Positions 53,282 through 62,140 of a stretch of DNA of 64,000 nucleotides are shown here, piece after piece; position 1 is the first letter of the stretch; every line of letters starts with the position of its first letter. Source of the DNA: Pedobacter sp. PAMC26386 (lineage in GTDB: Bacteria > Bacteroidota > Bacteroidia > Sphingobacteriales > Sphingobacteriaceae); contig CP060294.1 of assembly GCA_014302835.1 (NCBI GenBank), positions 1,302,001-1,366,000 on the forward strand. The letters run 5' to 3'. Below the pieces are notes generated by a model, which worked only from the letters and a program-made list of their open reading frames with translations, searched no databases and had not been told where the DNA came from. The position numbers and the translations under genes are program-made.

Positions 53282-53976
53282 CTTCTACTTTAATTGCATT
53301 GGCTTTTACGGCCATTACCATCAGTTTTTTTCATACCGCATCAGGACCAGATCATTACCTGCCATTTATCGTCTTGTCCCGTTCCCGTAAATGGAGTAAG
53401 ATGAAAACCATCTTTTTAACTATCACCTGCGGTTTAGGGCATGTGTTAAGTTCTGTGATTTTGGGTTTAGCAGGGCTATTTTTGGGCTGGCAGCTGAATA
53501 AAGTTTCCTGGTTACAGGATGTCAGGGGGAATGTTTCCAGCTGGGCATTACTCGCCTTTGGAGTAATTTACTTGATTTACGGATTAAGACAAGCCTTTTT
53601 AAATAAACCCCATAAACACTTTGACGTTATGGGGGAGGAAGTTTATGTGTACACTCATAAACACGGAGAAATGGTAATGCCTGGTAATAAAGTGAAAGTT
53701 ACCCCACTGGTCTTATTCGCAATTTTTGTGATGGGCCCCAGCGAACCACTCATTCCACTTTTATTCTACTCCGGAACTAAAAGATCAGTCCCTGAAGTTG
53801 TCGTTTTGCTCTCCGTTTTCACAATAAGTACGGTATTAACTATGCTGGGGATGGTATTGTTGGGTGTCTATGGCTATTCCTTTTTCAAGACCGATAAACT
53901 GGAACGTTACGTACATGCCATTGGCGGTGCTGTGGTGACGATCTGCGGTATCGGGATGGTGTTTCTGGGCTGGTAA
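53278..53976 (+). CDS. Nickel permease-like membrane protein (UreH/NiCoT type)
   Basis: A 232-residue protein with about six hydrophobic segments. FFHTASGPDHYLPFIVLSRSRKWS in the first is close to the metal signature of nickel/cobalt permeases (H-x4-DH), but here the spacing is H-x5-DH. A second feature is GLGHVLSSVILGLAGLFLG, and the middle has a His-rich loop (HKHFDVMGEEVYVYTHKH). It overlaps ureD by 4 bases and thus is made together with urease. Likely role: nickel entry across the inner membrane. A sulfite exporter-like origin (TauE) is the alternative. Confidence 0.8.
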   Translation: MTSTLIALAFTAITISFFHTASGPDHYLPFIVLSRSRKWSKMKTIFLTITCGLGHVLSSVILGLAGLFLGWQLNKVSWLQDVRGNVSSWALLAFGVIYLIYGLRQAFLNKPHKHFDVMGEEVYVYTHKHGEMVMPGNKVKVTPLVLFAIFVMGPSEPLIPLLFYSGTKRSVPEVVVLLSVFTISTVLTMLGMVLLGVYGYSFFKTDKLERYVHAIGGAVVTICGIGMVFLGW

Positions 53977-54021
53977 CCAGATTTGGTTCTGATTAACCTG
54001 AAAAAATATTTCATCAAAAAA

Positions 54022-54096
54022 ACCTTTAATCAACGAAAAAAGATCTGTTAATCAGCGAAAAACGATTTGTTAATCGATGAAAAAGATCTGCTAATC
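54022..54096 (+). repeat. 21-22-bp tandem repeats before the urea channel
   Basis: GATCTGTTAATC (54042-54053), GATTTGTTAATC (54064-54075) and GATCTGCTAATC (54085-54096) repeat with spacings of 22 and 21 bases, with A-rich bases between. A degenerate fourth copy ends at 54032. The last copy is 8 bases before the urea channel start. Confidence 0.7.
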
Positions 54097-54103
54097 AAAA
54101 TAT

Positions 54104-55003
54104 ATGAATGCGAAATCCTTTCTTTTAGGCCGTACCATCTTTCGGGGTATTGGTCAAATCATGTTGCAGGAAAATGGCTGGACCGGAGCGTTGTTTTTAG
54201 CCGGAATATTTTATGGCTCCTATATCTCCGGGATTGCTGCTCTGCTTGCTGCGATCACAGGAACACTAACTGCGAAATTTTTAAAATATGACCGCACAGC
54301 AATAGAACAGGGTCTATACGGGTTTAGTGCCACCTTAGTTGGCGTGGCTTTAACTTTCTACTTTAAACCTGTGCCTGCAATCTGGCTTGCTGTAATTGCT
54401 GGAGCGGCAACGGCCACCATTATTCAGCATTTTCTAATCTGGAAAAATGTTCCCGGCTTTACCTTACCCTTTATTCTGGTAAGCTGGGTCTTACTGTATT
54501 TCTTTCATCACGCCTATGTCGTTACTAATTCATTAGCTATCGGAGAAGTATTTCCCGATGAAGACGACTTTGTCACTTCTGCACGCGGCTTCGGAGAAGT
54601 TATCTTTCAGGGAAGTAATCTGGCGGGTATTATCTTTTTCCTGGCGGTATTTATCAATAAACCTATTGTGGCATTGTATGGAGTGGCAGGAGCCTTGTTA
54701 AGCGCTTATCTATCGGTTAGGATTGGTGAACCCTCATTAGCTATACATATGGGCTTATTTAGCTTCAATGCGGTTTTGTGCGCAATCACTTTTGCAGATG
54801 AAAAGCCTAAAGCAGGGATCTTTGTTTTAACCGCAGTGGTCTTGTCTGTACTAATCGATGTATGGATGCTTCAAATGAATTATTCTGTATTAACTTTCCC
54901 GTTTGTTGCGGCAAGCTGGATTACTCTTGTCCTTAAAAAAATGCTGCCTGCACAATGGTTTAACTCTGTTGTTTTAAAGAAATTGTCCCAGGATATAAAA
55001 TGA
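54104..55003 (+). CDS. Urea channel/transporter, UT family
   Basis: A 299-residue membrane protein with about ten hydrophobic segments and the internal duplication of the UT family. The two halves show GLYGFSATLVGVAL / MGLFSFNAVLCAITF and PGFTLPFILVSW / VLTFPFVAASW. The first RGIGQIMLQENGWTGALFL segment is also typical. It lets urea pass down its gradient to feed the urease made by the genes before it. Its stop overlaps the following receptor start (ATGA). The tandem repeats in front may control it separately from ureABCEFGD. Confidence 0.93.
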   Translation: MNAKSFLLGRTIFRGIGQIMLQENGWTGALFLAGIFYGSYISGIAALLAAITGTLTAKFLKYDRTAIEQGLYGFSATLVGVALTFYFKPVPAIWLAVIAGAATATIIQHFLIWKNVPGFTLPFILVSWVLLYFFHHAYVVTNSLAIGEVFPDEDDFVTSARGFGEVIFQGSNLAGIIFFLAVFINKPIVALYGVAGALLSAYLSVRIGEPSLAIHMGLFSFNAVLCAITFADEKPKAGIFVLTAVVLSVLIDVWMLQMNYSVLTFPFVAASWITLVLKKMLPAQWFNSVVLKKLSQDIK

Positions 55004-57228
55004 AGAAACTAAGTATTTGCACCGGTCTGTTTTTCATGATGAACGCAGCCGTTGCACAAAAAAACATTCAAGGCGTAGTTCTTGAGGGTACGAATAAAAA
55101 ACCAGTAAAAGGAGCAACTATTTATTCACGACGCAATCAGCTGAAAAGACGAAGCACTACTGATGGATATTTTAATTTTCCTGCACAGAAGCTGCCTGAT
55201 ACACTCACGGTCTCTTATGTTGGTTACACGACACAACAGGTCATCATCAGCACTCTTGAAAAAACAGAGATTTTCTTACAGCCGGCAGGAAATATGCTGC
55301 AAGATGTGGTAGTTATCTCTAAAACTGCACAAAAAGACCTGATGAAAATAAACCTGGACAGAGTTCCTGTAAATACGGCACAAGACCTGCTGCGTAAGGT
55401 TCCGGGATTGTTTATCGCTCAGCATGCGGGAGGGGGAAAGGCAGAACAGATCTTTCTCAGAGGATTTGACAATGACCACGGTACCGATATCGCAATTAGT
55501 GCAGATGGTATTCCTGTAAATATAGTGAGTCACGCCCATGGACAAGGGTATTCTGATCTTCATTTTCTGATTCCTGAAACTATTGATAACATCACCTTTG
55601 GAAAAGGCGCTTATTATGCGGATAAAGGTGATTTCAATACCTCAGGATATGTAGATTTCCATACTTACGATCACGTTGATCAAAGTATGGTTAAGCTGGA
55701 AGGTGGAAATTTCAATACAATGCGTACCGCTGGTATCTTTAATCTGCTGCAAGACAATACTAAACAGCAAAATGCTTATATCGCAGGAGAGTATAATTTT
55801 ACCAACGGTCCATTTAAGGTGAAACAGAACTTCAACCGTCTTAATCTTTTTGGTAAATTTAATCAGCAGCTTAATATCCGTTCCTATATCAATATCCAGG
55901 CCTCCGCCTTTACTTCCAATTGGAATGGTTCCGGACAAATACCAGAGCGTGCCGTTGCAGAAGGGATTATCGGCCGTTTTGGTTCAATTGATACTACAGA
56001 GGGTGGGAATACTTCCCGAACCAATCTACTGTTAAATTACCGGTATAAAATCAGTGACCATGAGGACTGGGAAAGTAGTTTTTATTATTCCCGCTACAAA
56101 TTTAACCTGTATTCTGATTTTACATTCTATCTTGTTCATCCCGATAAAGGCGATGAAATCCATCAGTTTGATGATCGGGATATCTATGGGATGAACCATA
56201 AATACGGCAAAAGATTTGAATTCAGTAACAGCAGTTTGTTATGGCAGTCTGGAGGTGGTTTCCGGATGGATGATATTCATGATCTGGGACTTAGCTACGT
56301 AACCGCAAGAGATTTTTTAAATGAGCGGCTGGCCTGGGGTTCAGGAACAGAAACCAATGTCAATGCTTTTACTTCCGCAGAATGGGTGATTGGGAAATGG
56401 ATGATTAATCCTGGGATCCGTGCAGACTGGTTTAATTTCAATTATTACGATAAACTCAATCCACGAAGCGGGCAGCAGGGATATCAGAAAATCAGGATCA
56501 GTCCTAAATTGAATTTCTTTTATAATGCAGATGCGCAGACTCAGTTTTATCTGAAAACGGGTTTAGGATTTCATTCTAATGATATCCGTGATGTCATCTT
56601 GCAAAAAGGGGCAAATACTTTACCCTGGTCTGTAGGAACGGATCTTGGTGCACTCTTTAAGCCAATTAAAGACCTCGTGATTCAACCCATCTTGTGGTAT
56701 ACCTATCTGAGCAATGAATATGTATGGAATGGAGATAGCTATGGGACAAGTGCAGTGGGTAAAACCCGCAGATTTGGAGTTGATCTGACCGTACATTACC
56801 AGCCATTCAGCTGGTTGTATATAGACGCTGATGCCAATTATGCCGATCCACGACTGATTGGAGAACCAGCAGGCAATAATTACCTGGAACTTGCGCCTAC
56901 ATTTACCAGTGCTGGAGGCGTTGGGGTTCAGTTAAAAAATGGTATTTCTGCAAACTTGCGTTACCGTTATATCCACAGCAGACCTGCCACACAAGATAAC
57001 AGTATTGTTGCTCAAGGGTATTTTGTAAATGATTTACTGGTCGGTTATGAAAGAAAAAACTGGGCATTTAATATTCAGGTACAAAACCTGTTTGATGTGA
57101 ACTGGAACGAAGCTATGTTTGCAGAAACCACAAGGCTTCATGGTGAGCCATCCGGAGGTGTAGAGCAGTTAACTTTTACGCCTGGAACCCCTTTATATAT
57201 CAAAGCGGGTATAACGGTAAAATTTTAA
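55000..57228 (+). CDS. TonB-dependent receptor of the urease/nickel locus
   Basis: A 742-residue receptor, shorter than SusC. After the signal (residues 1-19, AAVAQK) follows a carboxypeptidase-like domain (IQGVVLEGTNKKPVKGATIY, TLTVSYVGYTTQQV), a plug (LRKVPGLFIAQHAGGGKAEQIFLRGFDNDHGTD) and a 22-strand barrel ending IKAGITVKF. The plug contains several His-containing loops (VSHAHGQGYSDLHF). It overlaps the urea channel gene by 4 bases, so it is produced with it; nickel chelates are the best guess for the ligand, since urease needs nickel and the outer membrane passes it poorly. Confidence 0.88.
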   Translation: MKKLSICTGLFFMMNAAVAQKNIQGVVLEGTNKKPVKGATIYSRRNQLKRRSTTDGYFNFPAQKLPDTLTVSYVGYTTQQVIISTLEKTEIFLQPAGNMLQDVVVISKTAQKDLMKINLDRVPVNTAQDLLRKVPGLFIAQHAGGGKAEQIFLRGFDNDHGTDIAISADGIPVNIVSHAHGQGYSDLHFLIPETIDNITFGKGAYYADKGDFNTSGYVDFHTYDHVDQSMVKLEGGNFNTMRTAGIFNLLQDNTKQQNAYIAGEYNFTNGPFKVKQNFNRLNLFGKFNQQLNIRSYINIQASAFTSNWNGSGQIPERAVAEGIIGRFGSIDTTEGGNTSRTNLLLNYRYKISDHEDWESSFYYSRYKFNLYSDFTFYLVHPDKGDEIHQFDDRDIYGMNHKYGKRFEFSNSSLLWQSGGGFRMDDIHDLGLSYVTARDFLNERLAWGSGTETNVNAFTSAEWVIGKWMINPGIRADWFNFNYYDKLNPRSGQQGYQKIRISPKLNFFYNADAQTQFYLKTGLGFHSNDIRDVILQKGANTLPWSVGTDLGALFKPIKDLVIQPILWYTYLSNEYVWNGDSYGTSAVGKTRRFGVDLTVHYQPFSWLYIDADANYADPRLIGEPAGNNYLELAPTFTSAGGVGVQLKNGISANLRYRYIHSRPATQDNSIVAQGYFVNDLLVGYERKNWAFNIQVQNLFDVNWNEAMFAETTRLHGEPSGGVEQLTFTPGTPLYIKAGITVKF

Positions 57229-57231
57229 CCT

Positions 57232-57272
57232 GAGCGCCTGTTTAATTTTATCAGATAAATTTAAACAGGCTC
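57232..57272. terminator. Hairpin after the receptor gene
   Basis: A perfect 10-bp stem GCCTGTTTAA (57236-57245) / TTAAACAGGC (57261-57270) with a 15-base loop lies just after the stop. There is no strong T-run, so it may act as an mRNA end or in attenuation. Confidence 0.5.
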
Positions 57273-57310
57273 TTAAACATTACTATCTTTAACTAATTTC
57301 ATCCTATGCC

Positions 57311-58201
57311 ATGAGTCATTCTGTAAAATTGATTACCAATTATGAGTATAAGCGCCAGTTCCTTCCAGAAGTAACGGAACAAGTACTGCATAATCAATCT
57401 AATTTGCAGCTATACCGGATTGAAGATTATTTAAAGGATATTGTTATTCCCGTTCCCCCTTACCGGACCTCGTTCAATTTTTTGATTCTGGTTACTGGAG
57501 GGAGTATCAGACAACAACTAGGGACCGAAGAACATACCATCAATGCCAGCCAGATTCTGAATATCAAACAGGGAAGTATTACCAGAACAATGGAGCTGTC
57601 AGAGGATATCAGGGGTTTTTATGTGATTTATGAAAATGATATTATTTCTGATATCGCCCTGAATAAAACCGAGCTTAACTTTTTCTTTACTGCGCCTTTT
57701 ATCAATTTATCGGAAAAGGTGCTTCAGTGGGTATGCAGTGTATTTAAGCTTCTGGAAGAAGAAATGCATGGGATTCAGGTACTGCAAGAGATCTGTATCT
57801 CCCTTTTTACCTCAATCCTGCTCAAAATTATTCATCAGAGTCCATATCAGCCGCATGCAATTACCCGGAGCCTGGAAATTTCCTATTTATTCAGGGAGCA
57901 TGTACAAAATGATCATGCCATTCATACGGATGTCTCATTTTATGCGAGAAAGATGGCTTTATCAGAGACTTACCTGAATAAATGTGTTAAAGAAACGACT
58001 GGTAAACCGCCAAAACAATGGATTAATGAAATCAGTATCCTGCATAGCCAGATTTTATTACAGGATATCACAATGGAAATAGCAGAAATAGCCTATCAGT
58101 TAAATTATCAGTCTGCTTCTTATTTTAGCAGGGTATTTAAAAAAATTAAAGGATGTACACCCTCGGTTTTCAGGGCGCAACTGATGGATAACGGTTTGTA
58201 A
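57311..58201 (+). CDS. AraC-family regulator downstream of the urease locus
   Basis: A 296-residue protein with an N-terminal cupin-like part (TSFNFLILVTGGSIRQQLG) and the AraC helix-turn-helix pair at the C-terminus: FYARKMALSETYLNKCVKETTGK and MEIAEIAYQLNYQSASYFSRVF, then KKIKGCTPSVFR. It is on the same strand as the urease genes, 82 bases after the receptor and after a hairpin. It might control the urea/nickel locus or the transporters following; the sequence does not tell which. Confidence 0.9.
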   Translation: MSHSVKLITNYEYKRQFLPEVTEQVLHNQSNLQLYRIEDYLKDIVIPVPPYRTSFNFLILVTGGSIRQQLGTEEHTINASQILNIKQGSITRTMELSEDIRGFYVIYENDIISDIALNKTELNFFFTAPFINLSEKVLQWVCSVFKLLEEEMHGIQVLQEICISLFTSILLKIIHQSPYQPHAITRSLEISYLFREHVQNDHAIHTDVSFYARKMALSETYLNKCVKETTGKPPKQWINEISILHSQILLQDITMEIAEIAYQLNYQSASYFSRVFKKIKGCTPSVFRAQLMDNGL

Positions 58202-58227
58202 TTTTAACGCTCTAATGTTTTAATTTT

Positions 58228-58485
58228 ATGGGAAATATCAATAACCTAAAACCAGGAACAAAATATCAAGTGATCAAAGAATTTGTCGACTATGACTATA
58301 TAATCCATCATATTGGTGAAATATGGATTTTTGAAAAGACTAATTTTTTGCCTTATGAAGATGGTTTAACTCTTCATGTGATTCAAAATGGCTGGAACGA
58401 AGTCTACAGGTTTCAGTGGATTGAAGAGGAACAATCCGGAATTTTAAATGATTTCGAATCTTATGTGTTGGAAATCAATAATTAA
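58228..58485 (+). CDS. DUF3601 protein
   Basis: An 85-residue protein that fits DUF3601: LKPGTKYQVIKEFVDYDYIIHHIGEIWIFEKTNFLPYEDGLTLH-like order, with a Trp pair (GEIWIF and RFQWIEEE). The domain is an SH3-like beta-barrel of unknown function, found in small cytoplasmic proteins. It lies 26 bases after the AraC gene and 32 before mgtE, so the three may be one unit. No catalytic residue is apparent. Confidence 0.75.
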   Translation: MGNINNLKPGTKYQVIKEFVDYDYIIHHIGEIWIFEKTNFLPYEDGLTLHVIQNGWNEVYRFQWIEEEQSGILNDFESYVLEINN

Positions 58486-58517
58486 CTAAGTAGCTTGGAG
58501 ATATAATTCTATTTTTT

Positions 58518-59903
58518 ATGACTCTACCTTTTAAAGAAACCAGGAAGAAAATACTTGCTGGAGACTTCTCCGGGTTATTTAAACCGAACCACCAAAGTGG
58601 GTATATTCACCCTTCAGAGGTAGCTCAGTTGTTTATTTCTATACCAGCAGGCAAAGCTATTGATGCTTATAACTCTTTCAGCGATGACCAGCAAGTCAAT
58701 GTATTACCTTATCTGGATATACAGCTCCAAAAGAAAATTATAAATAATATATCAAAAGATAGAGCTTCCTATATTCTCAATAACCTGAAATCGGATGACC
58801 GGACCATCTTTTATTCTTCCTTAAGAGGAATAGAACTTTCCCGTGTTCTGGAATATTTAGATGAACAGAATAGGGATGCGGTAGCCAATCTGTTAGGTTA
58901 TTCTCCTAAAAGTGTTGCCCGTATTATCAATACTGATGTCGCCACGGTGGATGCAACTATGACTATTGAAGAGGCATCAGAGCATCTGCGTTTAGAGCAT
59001 AATGATACAGAAGCCGCCAATGTGATTTATGTGGTGGATAGCGAAGGGAAGTTAATTGATGATATCCCAATCAGGCGACTGGTTTTAAACGAGCGGTCAA
59101 AAAAAATCATGGATATTGTAGACGGATTTTGTGTCACCTTAAAAATTACAGAAACCAAAGAAGATGCTGTTCAGAAATTTAAAGAGTATGACCGGGTCGT
59201 ATTACCTGTAATCAACGATGAGCATGTCTTATTGGGTGTAGTGACGATAGATGATGTGATGGATGTTGCCGAACAAAAAGCGACGGCAGAGATCCAGAAA
59301 TTCGGGGGTATCGAAGAACTGGATTATCCTTATGTAAAAACACCTTTTTTCTCTTTGCTTAAAAAGAGGGCGGGGTGGCTAATCGTGCTGTTTTTAGGGG
59401 AAATGTTAACCGCAACGGCAATGGGGTATTTTGATGGTGAAATTTCAAAAGCTGTGGTACTGGCTTTATTTGTTCCTTTAATTATCTCCAGTGGCGGAAA
59501 TAGTGGCTCCCAGGCTGCTACCCTGATCATCAGAGCTATGGCTTTGAAAGAGCTCAATCTGAAAGACTGGTGGTATGTGATGCGCCGGGAGATTCTCTCC
59601 GGTTTAGTATTAGGGATCATATTGGGGGCTATAGGTTTTATCCGGATTGCAATCTGGCAAAACTTGCACTGGTATGATTATGGAATTCACTGGTTATTGC
59701 TGGCAATTACGATCTTTTTCTCCTTAATCGGGATTGTGATGTGGGGTACGTTGAGCGGTTCGATGGTTCCAATGGTGCTGAAAAAATGTAAGATTGATCC
59801 GGCAACTTCCTCAGCGCCCTTTGTGGCCACTTTAGTTGACGTTACGGGCCTGGTAATTTATTTTAGCATCGCAGCAATCTTTTTGAAGGGAACTTTGTTA
59901 TAG
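58518..59903 (+). CDS. mgtE: MgtE-type magnesium channel
   Basis: A 461-residue protein with the MgtE layout: an N-terminal superhelical domain (about 25-130), two CBS domains (about 140-265; LLGVVTIDDVMDVAEQ) and five membrane helices (about 285-461). The pore helix PLIISSGGNSGSQAATLIIRAMALKEL holds the signature. The CBS/N domains sense cytoplasmic Mg2+ and close the channel when it is high. With MgtA 17 kb upstream, it gives a high-affinity and a bulk route in one region. The plug helix and C-terminal GLVIYFSIAAIFLKGTLL are normal. Confidence 0.93.
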   Translation: MTLPFKETRKKILAGDFSGLFKPNHQSGYIHPSEVAQLFISIPAGKAIDAYNSFSDDQQVNVLPYLDIQLQKKIINNISKDRASYILNNLKSDDRTIFYSSLRGIELSRVLEYLDEQNRDAVANLLGYSPKSVARIINTDVATVDATMTIEEASEHLRLEHNDTEAANVIYVVDSEGKLIDDIPIRRLVLNERSKKIMDIVDGFCVTLKITETKEDAVQKFKEYDRVVLPVINDEHVLLGVVTIDDVMDVAEQKATAEIQKFGGIEELDYPYVKTPFFSLLKKRAGWLIVLFLGEMLTATAMGYFDGEISKAVVLALFVPLIISSGGNSGSQAATLIIRAMALKELNLKDWWYVMRREILSGLVLGIILGAIGFIRIAIWQNLHWYDYGIHWLLLAITIFFSLIGIVMWGTLSGSMVPMVLKKCKIDPATSSAPFVATLVDVTGLVIYFSIAAIFLKGTLL

Positions 59904-59937
59904 TATAATAATTAACACTACCATAAACCAATAAAAA

Positions 59938-60399
59938 ATGAAAACAACAAAACTATTTATGAGCGCGGCAGTTGTCGCAACCCTGTTTTTTGCAGGCTGT
60001 TCACCAAAAGATGGGGACATAGAAAAAGCTGTAAAGGCTAAAGAAGCCAGTGAAGTTAGTGTGGCTGTCGCAAAAGGCGAAGTTACTTTGACAGGAGAGG
60101 TTGCTGACGATGCTGAAAAAGCTAAAGCGGAAGTGATCGCTAAGGCTGAAAAGGGCGTGAAATCGGTAGTTAACAATTTAACTGTTAAATCAGTAATGCC
60201 TGTAGTGATTGCTGAAGATGCAACGCTGATCAAAAATGTAGCAGATGCAGCTAAAGATTTCCCTACAGTTCAAACTTCTGTTAAAGACGGTGTAGTTACT
60301 TTAAAAGGAGAAATCAACAAATCTTCTTTAGTTAAATTAATGCAGCAGCTTTCTGTGTTAAAACCTAAAAAAATCGATAATCAATTAACTGTTAAATAA
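59938..60399 (+). CDS. BON-domain lipoprotein
   Basis: A 153-residue lipoprotein (Cys at residue 21, FFAGCSPKDG). Two BON domains follow: VTLTGEVADDAEKAKAEVIAKAE with SVVNNLTVK (about 40-82) and VVTLKGEINKSSLVKLMQQL ending LTVK (about 105-153). BON domains bind phospholipid or interact with other envelope proteins, as in OsmY and DolP. The gene lies 34 bases after mgtE and 8 before an SH3-domain gene, so it probably acts in the envelope under stress. The exact role is unknown. Confidence 0.85.
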   Translation: MKTTKLFMSAAVVATLFFAGCSPKDGDIEKAVKAKEASEVSVAVAKGEVTLTGEVADDAEKAKAEVIAKAEKGVKSVVNNLTVKSVMPVVIAEDATLIKNVADAAKDFPTVQTSVKDGVVTLKGEINKSSLVKLMQQLSVLKPKKIDNQLTVK

Positions 60400-60407
60400 G
60401 CTGAATT

Positions 60408-60830
60408 ATGGCATTACAAGATAAATATAAGGCACTAACTGACGCTGCAACTGCAGCAGGCATTTCTGATCTGGCTGTACGCGAACAGGATGGAGTATTG
60501 TACATAGATGGAACGGCAGCTGATGGTGCGACTAAAGATCATCTTTGGGATGTTTACAACCAGATTGATCCTAATTTCGCAGCTGGCGATTTAGTTTTAA
60601 ATGTAAACGTAGCTGTTGATGCAGCAGTAACGCAGGCTAAAGTTATTACAGAAAGTAGCAACTTAAATATCCGTAAAGGACCAGGTACTGATCAGCCTAT
60701 TGTTGGTAAAGCAGCTCATGATGAAGTTATTACAGTTGTTAACAAAAGTAATGATTTATGGTGGCTGGTGCGTACCAATGATGGTGAAGAAGGATATTGT
60801 TATGCTAAATATCTTGAGCCACAGGCTTAA
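60408..60830 (+). CDS. BON-like and SH3b domain protein
   Basis: A 140-residue protein without an evident signal peptide. The first half (about 1-70) is BON-like (LYIDGTAADGATKDHLWDVYNQ, ending LVLNVNV), and the second (about 78-140) is a bacterial SH3 domain: SSNLNIRKGPGTDQPIVGKA, then WWLVRTNDGEEGYCYAKYLE. This pair often occurs in LysM/BON-type proteins but the LysM domain is absent here. It lies 8 bases after the BON lipoprotein. It may bind the cell wall only if exported, and no export signal is seen, which is odd. Confidence 0.8.
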   Translation: MALQDKYKALTDAATAAGISDLAVREQDGVLYIDGTAADGATKDHLWDVYNQIDPNFAAGDLVLNVNVAVDAAVTQAKVITESSNLNIRKGPGTDQPIVGKAAHDEVITVVNKSNDLWWLVRTNDGEEGYCYAKYLEPQA

Positions 60831-60874
60831 GATATGGCTTGCAAAAATCACAATTATCTATAAAAATAAGGAGG

Positions 60875-60906
60875 CCGTCTCATAAGCAATTATGGGACGG
60901 TTTTTC
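60875..60906 (+). terminator. Strong intrinsic terminator ending the mgtE/BON/SH3 unit
   Basis: Stem CCGTCTCATAA (60875-60885) / TTATGGGACGG (60890-60900) has one G-T pair, a 4-base loop and five T after it. Confidence 0.93.
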
Positions 60907-61001
60907 TTTTTAGCGCCTTTTTTACTTTTGTTGTTTTTCCTTGTTATTTTTCTCTCATTGGTCCGTTACTATTACGGGCCTTGTGAATTGTTCATTCGAG
61001 T

Positions 61002-61271
61002 ATGCAAAGCAAGGTTCTGAGCTATTTCGTCTATCGGCTCGAGGACGGCAAACTCAAGCCCCTTGAATTCGGGGATGAGTTTTGTTGGGACCTATTACCA
61101 CCCGAGCGCAGCCGACGGGATCATAGGTCAATAGGCTTACTCTGTGGAACTACATCTTCCGCAATAAACACTCTTGGAAACTGCATCACTCATTACATCT
61201 TTAAAGGCAATAAAAACTTCATACGTTTTATCTTTAATATGGGGAGAAGGCAAGGTAAAGGTATCTTTTAA
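61002..61271 (+). CDS. Doubtful ORF, possibly a decayed gene
   Basis: An 89-codon frame. The first 45 codons read like protein (SYFVYRLEDGKLKPLEFGDE, then FCWDLLPPERSR), are richer in GC than the surroundings, and do not match a family known to me. The rest overlaps the end of the DUF6266 gene on the other strand and is probably not coding. It may be a short fragment from elsewhere. Confidence 0.2.
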   Translation: MQSKVLSYFVYRLEDGKLKPLEFGDEFCWDLLPPERSRRDHRSIGLLCGTTSSAINTLGNCITHYIFKGNKNFIRFIFNMGRRQGKGIF

Positions 61272-61793
61272 TTCAGAGCGTCTGGCACCGCTATAACAAG
61301 CATGAAACCGAGAATATACTTTACTGTAGAGCAGAATGATAGTCCTGTCATCTGGGGATCCAACTTCGGCTTCACGTTTTTCCCATGTAAAGTGATAGGC
61401 ATTCTTGGATATGGTTACCTTTACGTTTTCTGGCTTGGTCAGTTCACCATCTGAGACTAAAATAGTGTCCCAGTTAATCTCCTGCTCGGGGAATTCACCT
61501 TTAACACCCGTAAATAGATTTGCAGATTTGGCAGCATTGTTTGCAGTGATGTTTCGCTCCAGACTTTTCTCCTTAAAACCGACTCTGAGGAATGGGGCGG
61601 TCACATTTAAAAAGTGACTTAATACCGCCATTTTACTTTGTTGAGCTTGCTGACCAGTAGATCTAATCCTTTTTTTTCGGGGTTTTGATTGATTACTACG
61701 GGCGCATATTTTATTTTTCCACTGATAAATAGTAATGTTTCCAATTTTTCCTCTTATTCCTGCTAATAAGGTGTTCTCTTGTAAGATTGCCAT
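61137..61793 (-). CDS. DUF6266 family protein
   Basis: A 218-residue protein. MAILQENTLLAGIRGKIGNITIYQWKNK at the start, with QQAQQSKMAVLSHFLNV and the later NVKVTISKNAYHFTWE, matches the DUF6266 family, which is common and often multi-copy in Sphingobacteriaceae and Flavobacteriia. The start resembles phage or element-borne structural proteins, but no phage genes are near. The C-terminal half is a beta-rich (Ig-like) domain with several Cys. Function is unknown. Confidence 0.75.
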   Translation of the reverse strand: MAILQENTLLAGIRGKIGNITIYQWKNKICARSNQSKPRKKRIRSTGQQAQQSKMAVLSHFLNVTAPFLRVGFKEKSLERNITANNAAKSANLFTGVKGEFPEQEINWDTILVSDGELTKPENVKVTISKNAYHFTWEKREAEVGSPDDRTIILLYSKVYSRFHACYSGARRSELKDTFTLPSPHIKDKTYEVFIAFKDVMSDAVSKSVYCGRCSSTE

Positions 61794-62140
61794 AACTATA
61801 TTGGTTTTAAAGGTTAATGTCTGTTTATTGTGCCTGTGATACTTAGTGAGAATATTACAATGTAGTTAAAATTTTAATCTAAAGTGTTGTTTTAGATTTT
61901 TAATTGATAAATTATTTACAGTAAGTTCATCTCTTCTCCACCCGAAAGTGGATCACCTCTGCAGCTTCTCTGAAGGGTATCTGGATGATGTCTGGATAAG
62001 GTGGGTTCAATTGCTTGATTGTCAGCGATTTGAATAGAGTGTTTTTCGGTCTTTTTTGCAGCTATAATCTGCTGTTTTTACGCCGCTATAGGCGATTTTT
62101 TTGACTAATGGCTCTGTTTTAGCTTGTATTTCTAACCAGT
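61794..62140. other. Gap between DUF6266 and LysR genes
   Basis: About 350 bases, the promoter side of the DUF6266 gene and the 3' side of the LysR gene. A small stem CGCC/GGCG followed by seven T at 62081-62102 resembles a plus-strand terminator, but no plus-strand gene leads into it. Nothing else is recognised. Confidence 0.35.

Noticed and set aside
62081..62102. CGCC/GGCG stem followed by seven T
   Set aside because: The stem is only four pairs and no plus-strand transcript is known to enter it.
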